Of a DNA stretch of 64,000 nucleotides, positions 49,258 through 62,885 are shown in pieces (within the stretch, counting starts at the first letter, position 1; every line of letters starts with the position of its first letter). The translations under genes and the position numbers were made by a program. Where the stretch lies: contig JAUJPP010000005.1 in the NCBI GenBank assembly GCA_030562195.1, positions 620,001 through 684,000 on the forward strand, in the 5' to 3' direction. The notes below the pieces were generated by a model. It was not told the DNA's origin. It did no database searches and saw only the letters and a program-made list of their open reading frames with translations. Origin of the DNA: Nipponacmea schrenckii (Eukaryota; Mollusca; Gastropoda; Lottiidae).

Positions 49258-52200
49258 TATATCGCAATGATAAACAAACATCAAATAATATTAATAAGCC
49301 AGCACCAAGATTGTATATCGCAATGATAAACAAACATCAAATAATATTAATAAGCCAGCACCAAGATTGTATATCGCAATGATAAACAAACATCAAATAA
49401 TATTAATAAGCCAGCACCAAGATTGTATATTGCAGTGATAAACAAACATCAAATAGTATTAATAAGCCAGCACCAAGATTGTATATCGCAATGATAAACA
49501 AACATCAAATAATATTAATAAGCCAGCACCAAGATTGTATATCGCAATGATAAACAAACATCAAATAATATTAATAAGCCAGCACCAAGATTGTATATCG
49601 CAATGATAAACAAACATCAAATAAAAATATTAATAAGCCAGCACCAAGATTGTATATCGCAATGATAAACAAACATCAAATAGTATTAATAAGCCAGCAC
49701 CATGATTGTATATTGCTGTGATAAACAAACATCAAATAATATTAATAAGCCAGCACTATGATTGTATATTGCAGTGATAAACAAACATCAAATAATATTA
49801 ATAAGCCAGCACCAAGATTGTATATCGCAATGATAAACAAACATCAAATAATATTAATAAGCCAGCACCAAGATTGTATATCGCAATGATAAACAAACAT
49901 CAAATAATATTAATAAGCCAGCACCAATGATTGTATATCGCAATGATAAACAAACATAAAAGTAATATTAAAAACGCCAGCCCCAATGTTTGTATATCGC
50001 AATGATAAACAAACATAAAAGTAATATTAATAAGCCAGCCCCAAATGATTGTATATCGCAATGATAAAAAACATCAAATAATATTAATAAGCCAGCCCCT
50101 AAGATTGTATATCGCAATGATAAACAAACATCAAAAAAGTATTAAAAAAGCCAGCACCAAGATTGTATATCGCAATGATAAACAAACATAAAAGTAATAT
50201 TAATAAGCCAGCACCAAGATTGTATATCGCAATGATAAACAAACATCAAATAATATTAATAAGCCAGCACCAAGATTGTATATCGCAATGATAAACAAAC
50301 ATCAAATAATATTAATAAGCCAGCCCCAAATGATTGTATATCGCAATGATAAACAAACATCAAAAAAGTATTAAAAAAGCCAGCACCAAGATTGTATATC
50401 GCAATGAAAATACAAACATCAAATAATATTGATAAGCCAGCACCAAGATTGTATATCGCAATGATAAACAAACATCAAATAATATTGATAAGCCAGCACC
50501 GAGATTGTATATCGCAATGATAAACAAACATCAAATAATATTAATAAGCCAGCACCATGATTGAAATATCGCAATGATAAACAAACATCAAATAATATTA
50601 ATAAGCCAGCACCAAGATTGTATATCGCAATGATAAACAAACATCAAATAATATTAATAAGCCAGCACCATGATTGTATATCGCAATGATAAACAAACAT
50701 CAAATAATATTAATAAGCCAGCACCAAGATTGTATATCGCAATGATAAACAAACATCAAATAATATTAATAAGCCAGCACCATGATTGTATATCGCAATG
50801 ATAAACAAACATCAAATAATATTAATAAGCCAGCACCAAGATTGTATATCGCAATGATAAACAAACATCAAGTAATATTAATAAGCCAGCACCAAGATTG
50901 TATATTGCAGTGATAAACAAACATCAAATAATATTAATAAGCCAGCACCAAGATTGTATATCGCAGTGATAAACAAACATCAAATAATATTAATAAGCCA
51001 GCACCATGATTGTATATCGCAATGATAAACAAACATCAAATAATATTAATAAGCCAGCACCAAGATTGTATATCGCAATGATAAACAAACATCAAATAAT
51101 ATTAATAAGCCAGCACCATGATTGTATATCGCAATGATAAACAAACATCAAATAATATTAATAAGCCAGCACCAAGATTGTATATCGCAATGATAAACAA
51201 ACATCAAATAATATTAATAAGCCAGCACCAAGATTGTATATCGCAGTGATAAACAAACATCAAATAATATTAATAAGCCAGCACCAAGATTGTATATCGC
51301 AATGATAAACAAACATCAAATAATATTAATAAGCCAGCACCATGATTGTATATCGCAATGATAAACAAACATCAAATAATATTAATAAGCCAGCACCAAG
51401 ATTGTATATCGCAATGATAAACAAACATCAAATAATATTAATAAGCCAGCACCAAGATTGTATATCGAAATGAAAAACAAACATCAAAAAATATTAATAA
51501 GCCAGCACCAAGATTGTATATCGCAATGATAAACAAACATCAAAAAAAAATATTAATAAGCCAGCACCAAGATTGTATATCGCAATGATAAACAAACATC
51601 AAATATATTAATAAGCCAGCACCAGATTGTATATCGCAATGATAAACAAACATCAAATAATATTAATAAGCCAGCACAGATTGTATTTTGCATGATAAAC
51701 AAAATCAAAAAATATTAATAAGCCAGAAAAAAATATTGTATATCGCAATGATAAACAAACATCAAATAATATTAATAAGCCAGCCCCAAGATTGTATATG
51801 AAATGATAAACAAAATCAAATAATATTAATAAGCCAGCCCCATATTGTATTTTCAATGATAAACAAACATCAATAATATTAATAGCCAGCACAAGTTTGT
51901 ATATCGCAATGATAAACAAACATCAATAATATTAATAAGCCAGCACCATGATTGTATATCCAATGATAAAAAAAACATAAAATAATATTAAAAAGCCAGC
52001 ACAAGTTGTATATCGCAATGATAAACAAACATAAAATATATTAAAAAACCAGCCCCAAAGATTGTATATCGCAATGATAAAAAACATCAAATAATATAAT
52101 AAGCCAGCCCCAAGATTGTATATCGCAATGATAAACAAACATCAAAAAAGATTAATAACCAGCACCAAGATTGTATATCGCAATGATAAACAAACATCAA

Positions 52201-53568
52201 ATAATTTTAATAAGCCAGCACCAAGATTGTATATCGCAATGAAAAACAAACATCAAATAGATTAAAAAACCAGCACCAAGATTGTATATCGCAATGATAA
52301 CAAACATCAAATAATATTATAAGCCAGCACCAAGATTGTATATCGCAATGATAAACAAACATCAAAAAATATTATAACCAGCACCAAGATTGTATATCCA
52401 ATGATAAACAAACATCAAATAATATTAATAAGCCAGCACCAGATTGTAAATCGCAATGATAAACAAACATCAAATAATATTAATAAGCCAGCACCAAGAT
52501 TGTATATCCAATGATAAACAAACATCAAATAATATTAATAAGCCAGCCCCAAAGATTGTAATCGCAATGATAAACAAACATCAAATATATTAATAAGCCA
52601 GCACCAAGATTGTATATCCAATGATAAACAAACATCAAATAAATTAATAAGCCAGCACCAAGATTGTATATCGCATGATAAACAAACATCAAAAATATTA
52701 ATAAGCCAGCACCAAGATTGTATATCCAATGATAAACAAACATCAAATAAATTAATAAGCCAGCACCAGATTGTATATCGAAATGATAAACAAACATAAA
52801 ATAATATTAATAAGCCGCACCAAGATTGTATATCGCAATGATAAACAAACATCAAATATATTAATAAGCCAGCACCATGATTGTATATCGCAATGATAAA
52901 CAAACATCAAATAATATTAAAAAGCCGCACCAAGATTGTATATCGCAATGATAAACAAACATCAAAAATATTAATAAGCCAGCACCATGATTGTATATCG
53001 CAATGATAAACAAACATAAAATAATATAAAAAGCCAGCACCAAGATTGTATATCGCAATGATAAACAAACATCAAGTAATATTAATAAGCCAGCACCATG
53101 ATTGTATATCGCAATGATAAACAAACATCAAATAATTTTAATAAGCCAGCACCAAGATTGTATATCGCAATGATAAACAAACATCAATAATATTAATAAG
53201 CCAGCCCCAAAGATTGTATTTTGCAATGATAAACAAAATCAAATAATATTAATAACCAGCACAAGTTTGTATATCGCAATGATAAACAAACATCAAATAA
53301 TATTAATAAGCCAGCACCAAGATTGTATATGCAATGATAAACAAAATCAAATAATTTTAATAACCAGCCCCAAGTTGTATATCGCAATGATAAACAAACA
53401 TCAAATAATTTTAATAAGCCAGCACCAAGATTGTATATTGCAATGATAAACAAACATCAAATAATATTAATAAGCCAGCACCAAGATTGTATATCGCAAT
53501 GATAAACAAACATCAAATATATTAAAAAACCAGCCCCAAAGATTGTATATCGCAATGATACAAACTTT

Positions 53569-55360
53569 TAAAAATTTTAAAATTTAGACCCATTTAAACA
53601 ATATAAAAACCCTCTATTTAAACAAAAATTAACCTTACTTTAAACACTTTAAACATATATACATTAAACCTCTACTTTAAACTTTTAAAAATATAAAATT
53701 AGACCTCTACTTTAAACATATATATATTAGACCTCTACTTAAACATATATATATTAACCTCTACTTTAAACACTTTAAACATATATACATTAGACCTCTA
53801 CTTTAAACACTTTAAACATATATATATTAGACCTCTACTTTAAACACTTTAAACATATATACATTAAACCTCTCTTTAAAAAATTTAAACATATATCATT
53901 AGACCTCAAATTCAAACATATATACATTAACCTTTACTTTAAACATTTAAACATATATCATTAAACCTCTATTTCAAAACATATATACATTAGACCTCTA
54001 CTTTAAACATATATACATTAGACCTCTACTTTAAACACTTTAAACATATATACATTAGACCTCTACTTTAAACACTTTAAACATATATATTAGACCTCTA
54101 CTTCAAATATATATACATTAGACCTCAAATTCAAACATATATACATTAGCCCTTTATTTTAAACACTTTAAACTATATACATTAGACCTCTACTTTAAAT
54201 ACTTTAAACATATATACATTAGACCTCTACTTCAAACATATATACATTAGACCTCTACTTTAAACACTTTAAACATATATACATTAGACCTCTACTTTAA
54301 ACACTTTAAACATATATACATTAGACCTCTACTTTAAACACTTTAAACATATATACATTAGACCTCTACTTTAAACATATATATATTAGACCTCTACTTT
54401 AAACACTTTAAACATATATACATTAGACCTCTACTTTAAACATATATACATTAGACCTCTACTTTAAACACTTTAAACATTAGACCCCTACTTTAAACAC
54501 TTTAAACATATATACATTAGACCTCTACTTTAAACACTTTAAACATATATACATTAGACCTCTACTTTAAACATATATACATTAGACCTCTACTTTAAAC
54601 ACTTTAAACATATATACATTAGACCTCTACTTTAAACACTTTAAACATATATACATTAGACCTCTACTTTAAACATATATACATTAGACCTCTACTTTAA
54701 ACATATATACATTAGACCTCTACTTTAAACATATATACATTAGACCTCTACTTTAAACACTTTAAACATATATACATTAGACCTCTACTTTAAACACTTT
54801 AAACATATATACATTAGACCTCTACTTTAAACACTTTAAACATATATACATTAGACCCCTACTTTAAACACTTTAAACATATATACATTAGACCTCTACT
54901 TTAAACACTTTAAACATATATACATTAGACCTCTACTTTAAACACTTTAAACATATATACATTAGACCTCTACTTTAAACATATATACATTAGACCTCTA
55001 CTTTAAACATATATACATTAGACCTCTACTTTAAACACTTTAAACATATATACATTAGACCTCTACTTTAAACACTTTAAACATATATACATTAGACCTC
55101 TACTTTAAACATATATACATATATATATTAGACCTCTACTTTATACATATATACATTAGACCTCTACTTTAAACATATATACATTAGACCTCTACTTTAA
55201 ACACTTTAAACATATATACATTAGACCTCTACTTTAAACATATATACATTAGACCTCTACTTTAAACACTTTAAACATATATACATTAGACCTCTACTTT
55301 AAACACTTTAAACATATATACATTAGACCTCTACTTTAAACACTTTAAACATATATACAT
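53569..55360. repeat. 37-bp / 24-bp composite tandem array
   Basis: About 55 units of two interspersed sizes: a long form CTCTACTTTAAACACTTTAA plus ACATATATACATTAGAC, and a short form lacking the internal ACACTTTAAAC. The first ~400 bp is ragged with missing bases. It directly follows the ~55-bp array and ends at the LINE. Confidence 0.95.
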
Positions 55361-55365
55361 TTATT

Positions 55366-57890
55366 GACCACGTACTTACACTCACGTCGATTGTAGAGAC
55401 CCGAAAGAAATTGCGTCTATCAACTTTTGCTAGCTTTATCGTTTTTAAAACGGCATATGACAGAGGGGATAGATGCAAGTTTTTTCCGAAACTCGCATCG
55501 AGTGGGGTGAATGGTCGTTTCTTGCAGTGCATGGAATCCTTGTACAAAGACGTTAAATCTAGGGTGAAACTGAAAAATCATAATACTGATTGGTTTGACA
55601 TCAATTCTGGGTTAAAGCAGGGATGCCTACTCTTCCCTTTCCTTTTCAATCTACAGTAAAACCTGCATTATCCGGCATGCGTCAGGACCGCCCGAAAATG
55701 CCGGTTTAGACAGGTTCTGGTCTGGCCAGGTTTTATGTAACAGAAGGGGAGATAATCATGTTTTCCGGATGTGGAAATATGTATTTTATGGGACTTAGTC
55801 CAGAAAAAACATTTTATGCTAATGATTGTATACGAATTTAGTCCTTTTCTATTTTTAGAAATCCTCTTTCTCCCTTCCTTTTTGGGTTTTTGCATGCCCT
55901 TTTTTTGACTACTTTTTGGTCTAGATTTGAAATTTGATGTCTGAAATTGCATTTTCTTTCAGAATTTCTGAGATAATGAGAAATTTAATTGGCGGAAGGT
56001 TATTTCTAAAAATAGTGGTTTTGTGTGCAGTGACAGTCAAGTGGATGTTGATATCCGGTAGTGGTCTACTTTCATTTTGACTAGTTCAAAAATTTTTATG
56101 GTCATGCTATATTGAATTTTTGTACAGAAACTAAGTATTGGCCAGGCTTTCATGTGACATATTGGAAAGTTTTCAACGAGATTTCTGGAAAAAATTATAG
56201 CAGTTTGAATTTCGTGATTTAACATGGAAACAGATGGCAAATGAATTAGTGGACTAAGTCCATATAAGCGACCTTATTGATGCTCTTAATAGCCAAAATG
56301 TCGGAATCAAAATAGGAAATGGGAGAGTCTGCATCATGCTTTATGCCGATGATTTAGTCTTGTTGGCAGAAAATGAAAATATTTTTCAGCAAGTATTAGA
56401 CAGTCTTTATGAATGGTCATCTAGCCATAATATGCTGGTAAATCCCAAAAAGTCCAATGTTATGCATTTCCGTGCTAACTAAGTCGCATTAAACCCATAT
56501 GACTTTAAATATGGCGACAGCAATTTTGATATTTGAAGTTATTATATTTACTTAGGTATTATGCTGTCGGAACACCTCGACACAATATCATGGCACAGCA
56601 TGAGGCAAAAGCAGTGGCTACTTATTGCCAAGTCCAAGAGCAAAGGAAGATTTCCATATAAAACGTTCACAAAACTGTATGATAGTTTAGTTTTTGCAAT
56701 TATTAATTATGGATCCGTTGTTCTTTCAGACTTTCAGTTGCATAAACGCAGTGCAAAATAGAGCGTGTAGATATTTTCTGGGAGTAGGCAAATATACACC
56801 GAATGTTGCTGTCAATGGCGAAATGGGTTGGGTTCCGTTGGAAGTCAGACAATGGAATAGCATAATAAAATATTACTGTAGACTGTACAACATGGCAGAT
56901 GGTCGTCTGAATAAGGACATATTCAAATAGTCGATTATCAACTCTGAAAAAAGTAAAACTGGGCGTATAGAATAAAATTAGGTCTGAGTAAATTAGAACT
57001 GTGGGATACTATCCTGCCGATTTGAACTTCCAATAGATTTTTAAGTTCAAAAAGATTGATGTTTTTAATAGAAATGCTAAAATTTATCTTGATAATTGGT
57101 ACAAGGAGCTAACACAAAATAAAAGCAGATCTGATAAAGGGGGAAACAAATTAAGAACTTACTATCTAAAACTGTTTATTGTCCAGAAAATTATGTAACT
57201 AAGAAACTGTACCCCTCCCATCGCAGTGCCCTAGCTTAATTCAGCTGTGGCATAGCCCCTATTCGCATTGAAACAGGCAGATACGAAGGCCTTCCCATCG
57301 AAGATAGAACTTGTTTTTACTGCCCTGGAAACCTTGAGAATGAAGAGCACTGTCTCCTGAGATGTTCATTATACAAAAATATTAGAAAAGTTGGTAACGA
57401 TAAAGCGCAAAGTATATACCCAAATTTCGATGCATTAAAAGACCAAGATAAAGTGTGTATTCTTTTATCACACCCTGATTTGAATTATGTAACCGCCAAA
57501 ACTTGCTGTGATATTTTAAAACCTATAAAAAATACTCTGTATAGATCGACATGACCCCTTTTAAATTTGTCCCGATATATTTTTTACTGTTAGCCGATAT
57601 ACAATATGTATGTTTTTAATTGTCAATTATGGATTTTTAGTGCTGTCGTAGTCTGAAGTGTATTTATATTAACTTATTTTTTATTTTAATGTATATTTAT
57701 ATTAATATTGTTGTCTAAAATTGTGAATTATTATACGGTACCCGAATTTAATGTGATAATTTGTTTTAATTTTGCTTAAGTCTCTCATAATTCTTAATAG
57801 AATGGCATTTATGTTTTTATCTGTATATATACTATGTATAACTGGTGAGACTATAATAAAATATCTATCTATCTACCTATTATCATTATT
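55366..57890 (+). mobile_element. Degenerate, 5'-truncated non-LTR retrotransposon
   Basis: Begins within reverse transcriptase. Motif A reads FIVFKTAYD, where Val replaces the expected catalytic Asp. Next are GVNGRFLQCMESLYKDVKSR and GLKQGCLLFPFLFNL, then a ~600-bp foreign insertion, then SDLIDALNSQNVGIK and YADDLVLLAEN (motif C). Later pieces in shifting frames include YLGIMLSEHLD, FSCINAVQNRACRYFLGVGK and YTPNVAVNGEMGWVP. Near the 3' end is a CCHC-like CFYCPGNLENEEHCLLRC. The element ends in AATAAAATATCTATCTATCT, a short tandem tail. Multiple stops and frameshifts make it inactive. Resembles LINE families of the CR1/L2/Jockey type common in molluscs and cnidarians; the exact clade is not assignable here. 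Confidence 0.9.
55654..56262 (+). mobile_element. Unclassified element nested in the LINE
   Basis: About 609 bp interrupting the LINE between FNL and ISDLIDAL. Its left edge CAGTAAAACCTGCATTATCC resembles pogo/Tigger-type ends. GGACTTAGTCC at 55791 and GGACTAAGTCC at 56251 sit near the inner-left and right edges. About 470 bp of it (from about 55779) is homologous to 59460-59080 on the other strand. No coding capacity. Confidence 0.7.
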
Positions 57891-58960
57891 ATTTGTACAT
57901 AACTTATTTAAACTTGTCTAGATTTAATGTTCATGACGACTATTTCTAGGGCATAATTAGGAAATATCATATATTTTATCAAAGGAGAGTAACATATTAT
58001 CGTAATGTTCAAACATCACACATAGACAAAGTAAAAAAAAAAAGATCTTGTTTTAAAACGTCGTCATAGGAAACCCCATTTCTATTTATAGAAATTCCCA
58101 CTTGTTATAAGTAAAGTGTAAAATGAAAGATGTTCAAATATACCTACATCAACATGAAAACAATATAATGTCGACAAAATATATAGGGCTCATTGACAAC
58201 GATGAGTAACTGAACTCATACCGTCCCAGTTGTTCACATTGGGGCTGCTATATAAACTAATGGACACGCTATACTACAACAATTACTTATTTACATATAT
58301 ATTTCATTCAACCCTACAAGAAATAATGATTTTATATCGAAATACTGTAAATTAAACACTGTAAGCTGGCACGTTGTTTATTACCTAGTAACAAAATTAT
58401 AACAACCACACCATAAACCTACTCACCGATCGAGGTCCCAGTTCGTTCTAATAAGTATAAATATACCGTGTCATGTTTGAACATGCTTCGGTCATCCAGT
58501 TCTCAATTCATGAGATTATATTAAGGTCTTTATAATGGGGACTCGTATCAACTTTGAAACCGGAATGTTTCTAGTTACTCTCGTAAATGAAATAAAGATC
58601 GCCATTTTAAAAATAAATTAGTTTCTGAGATGTTTCAAATGACGCTATGTCTATCAGTGAAGTAAGTGCAATGTGAAAGCCACAGTGTGACGAAGTATGT
58701 GAATGTATATTACTGTATAATTTATATTTTACATAAACCATAATTTAACATCCAATTATAATTATAATTCATACAATATTATTAGTTGAGTAGAATTATT
58801 TGTTTGATAAAAACTATTGTCTTGGTGATTTTCTAATCATTTAGTGACTTGATAAAATCACACCGTTATTAACGTATCAATCTTCAAACAGAACTGTCTG
58901 CCCATGTATCGGGCAAGATGTCAGTTTTTTTTGTCAATGTTGAACTAATATGAACACTAA
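57891..58960. other. Unique intergenic sequence
   Basis: About 1.1 kb of AT-rich sequence without a recognised gene. A TATAAATA string at 58456-58463 is a possible TATA box, but no downstream coding exon was found. Confidence 0.5.
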
Positions 58961-59079
58961 CACACATTGGTGAAGACTGAGTCGATCGAGATACTTAACA
59001 TATTTAAGTCCCTGGCGGCCGACCAGTCACCAATATATTATGATTCAAGGCTGAATAACTCTCGGTCACAGGTTTTAGC

Positions 59080-59460
59080 AAGGACCGAGTCGGGTAATTC
59101 ATTTGCCATCTATTTCCATGTTAAATCACGGAATTCAACCCTCTATAACTTTTTCCAGAAATCTAGACCACTATACATTTTATCAACATCCGCTGTCACT
59201 GTACACAAAACAACTATTTTTAGAAAAAAGCTTCCGCCAATAAAAATCACATTTCCTCAGAAATTTTGAAAGAAAAAGCAATTCAGACATGAAATTCCAA
59301 ATCAAGACCAAAAATCAGTCAAAAATGGGCACTCAAAAATTCCTATAGGAAGGGAGAAAGAGGATTTCTAAATAATCTACGATCATTAGCATAAAATGTT
59401 TTGGTGGACTGAGTCCGTATTTCAACCAAACTATTTTTTGCTAATGATTGTACCCCAATT
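59080..59460 (-). mobile_element. Second copy of the LINE-nested element, inverted
   Basis: The reverse complement shares many blocks with 55779-56255: ACATTTTATGCTAATGAT, AGAAATCCTCTTTCTCCCTT, ATTGGCGGAAG, GTGATTTAACATGGAAA and ATGGCAAATGAATTA, in the same order. Flanks differ, so this is a dispersed element. The open frame at 58967-59269 on the plus strand is not supported as a gene. Confidence 0.8.
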
Positions 59461-59496
59461 CTATTTTGACTAATTTTTAGAATTTAATTTGAATTA

Positions 59497-62400
59497 TCCC
59501 TGAGATTCAATACATAATATCCCCGAGATTTAATATATAATATCCCCGAGATTTAATATATAATATCCCTGAGATTCAATATATAATATCCCTGAGATTC
59601 AATACATAATATCCCCGAGATTTAATATATAATATCCCCGAGATTTAATATATAATATCCCCGAGATTTAATATATAATATCCCCGAGATTTAATATATA
59701 ATATCCCCGAGATTTAATATATAATATCCCCGAGATCTAATATATAATACCCCCGAGATTTAATATATAATATCCTCGAGATTCAATATATAATATTTCC
59801 GAGATTCAATATATAATATTTCCGAGATTTAATATATAATATTCCCTAGATTTAATATGTAATATTCCCGAGATTCAATATATATATATGTAATATTCCC
59901 GAGATTTAATATATAATATCCCCGAGATTTAATATATAATATCCCCGAGATTCAATATATAATATCCCCGAGATTCAATATATAATATCCCCGAAATTTA
60001 ATATATAATATTCCCGAGATTTAATATATAATATCCCTGAGATTTAATATATAATATTCCCGAGATTTAATATATAATATCCGCGAAATTGAATATATAA
60101 TATCCCCGAAATTTAATATATAATATCCCCCAAATTTAATATATAATATCACCGAGATTTAATATATAATATCCCCGAGATTTAATATATAATATCCCCG
60201 AGATTTAATATATAATATCCCCGAGATAATATCCCCTGAGATTTAATATATAATATTCCCGAGATTTAATATATAATATCCGCGAAATTGAATATATAAT
60301 ATCCCCGAAATTTAATATATAATATCCCCCAAATTTAATATATAATATCACCGAGATTTAATATATAATATCCCCGAGATTTAATATATAATATCCCCGA
60401 GATTTAATATATAATATCCCCGAGATTTAATATATAATATCCCCGAGATTTAATATATAATATCCCCGAGATCTAATATATAATACCCCCGAGATTTAAT
60501 ATATAATATCCTCGAGATTCAATATATAATATTTCCGAGATTCAATATATAATATTTCCGAGATTTAATATATAATGCTAATATCCCCGAAATTTAATAT
60601 GTAATATCCCCCAAATTTAATATATAATATCACCGAGATTTAATATATAATATCCCCGAGATTTAATATATAATATCCCCGAGATTTAATATATAATATC
60701 CCCGAGTTTTAATATATAATATCCCCGAGATTTAATATATAATATCCCCGAGATTTAATATATATATATGTAATATTCCCGAGATTTAATATATAATATC
60801 CCCGAGATTTAATATATAATATCCCCGAGATTCAATATATAATATCCCCGAAATTTAATATATAATATTCCCGAGATTTAATATATAATATCCCTGAGAT
60901 TTAATATATAATATCCCCGAGATTTAATATATGATATCCCTGAGATTGAATATATAATATCTCTGAGATTCAATATATAATATCCCCGAGATTTAATATA
61001 TTATATCCCCGAGATTCAATATATAACATCCCCGAGATTTAATATATTATATCCCCGAGATTTAATATATAATATCTCTGAGATTCAATATATAATATCC
61101 CCGAGATTTAATATATAATATCCCCGAGATTTAATATATAATATCCCAGAGATTCAATATATAATATATCTGAGATTAAATATATAATATCCCCGAGATT
61201 TAATACATAATATCCCCGAGATTTAATATATAATATCCCAGAGATTTAATATATAATATCCCAGAGATTCAATATATAATATATCTGAGATTTAATATAT
61301 AATATCCCCGAGATTCAATATATAATATCTCTGAGATTCAATATATAATATCCCAGAGATTCAATATATTGTATCTCTGAGATTTAATATATAATATCCC
61401 CGAGATTTAATAAATAATATCCCTGAGATTCAATATATAATATCCCTGAGATAGAATATATAATATCCCCGAGATTTAATATATAATATCTCTGAGATTC
61501 AATATATAATATCCCCGAGATTTAATATATAATATCCCCGAGATCTAATATATAATATCCCTGAGATTAAACTATATAATATCTCTGAGATTCAATATAT
61601 AATATCTCTGAGATTTAATATATAATATTCCCGAGATTTAATATATAATATTCCCGAGATTTAAAATATAATATCCCTGAGATTCAATATATAATATCTC
61701 TGAGATTTAATATATAATATCTCTGAGATTCAATATATAATATCTCTGAGATTTAATATATAATATCCCAGAGATTTAAAATATAACATCCCCGAGATTT
61801 AATATATAATATCCCTGAGATTCAATATATAATATCTCTGAGATTTAATATATAATATCCCCGAGATTCAATATATAATATCCCCGAGATTCAATATATA
61901 ATATTCCCGAGATTCAATATATAATATCCCCGAGATTTAATATATTATATCCCCGAGATTAATATATAATATCCCTGAGATTTAATATATAATATCCCCG
62001 AGATTTAATATATAATATCCCCGAGATTCAATATATAATATCTCTGAGATTCAATATATAATATCCCAGAGATTCAATATATTGTATCTCTGAGATTTAA
62101 TATATAATATCCCCGAGATTTAATAAATAATATCCCTGAGATTCAATATATAATATCCCTGAGATAGAATATATAATATCCCCGAGATTTAATATATAAT
62201 ATCTCTGAGATTCAATATATAATATCCCCGAGATTTAATATATAATATCCCCGAGATCTAATATATAATATCCCTGAGATTCACTATATAATATCTCTGA
62301 GATTCAATATATAATATCTCTGAGATTTAATATATAATATTCCCGAGATTTAATATATAATATTCCCGAGATTTAAAATATAATATCCCTGAGATTCAAT

Positions 62401-62885
62401 ATATAATATCTCTGAGATTTAATATATAATATCTCTGAGATTCAATATATAATATCTCTGAGATTTAATATATAATATCCCAGAGATTTAAAATATAACA
62501 TCCCCGAGATTTAATATATAATATCCCTGAGATTCAATATATAATATCTCTGAGATTTAATATATAATATCCCCGAGATTCAATATATAATATCCCCGAG
62601 ATTCAATATATAATATTCCCGAGATTCAATATATAATATCCCCGAGATTTAATATATTATATCCCCGAGATTAATATATAATATCCCTGAGATTTAATAT
62701 ATAATATCCCCGAGATTTAATATATAATATCCCCGAGATTCAATATATAATATCCCCGAGATTAAATATATCATATCCCCGAGATTTAATATATAATATC
62801 CCCGAGATTTAATATATAATATCCCCGAGATTTAATATATAATATCCCCGAGATTCAATATATAATATCCCTGAGATTTAATATA
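59497..62885. repeat. 22-bp tandem array
   Basis: About 150 copies of a ~22-bp unit CCCCGAGATTTAATATATAA plus TAT, with variants CCCTGAG, TCTCTGAG, CCAGAG and TTCAATATA. Larger blocks are duplicated: the variant ATTGTATCTCTGAG occurs at 61368 and 62081, 713 bp apart in matching context, and a GCGAAATTGAATA block recurs about 200 bp apart near 60090 and 60290. Confidence 0.97.

Noticed and set aside
55668..56240. Short minus-strand frames inside the nested element
   Set aside because: They are not conserved as open frames in the second copy at 59080-59460.
58456..58500. Core promoter with TATAAATA
   Set aside because: No downstream exon or transcript support, and such strings are common in AT-rich DNA.
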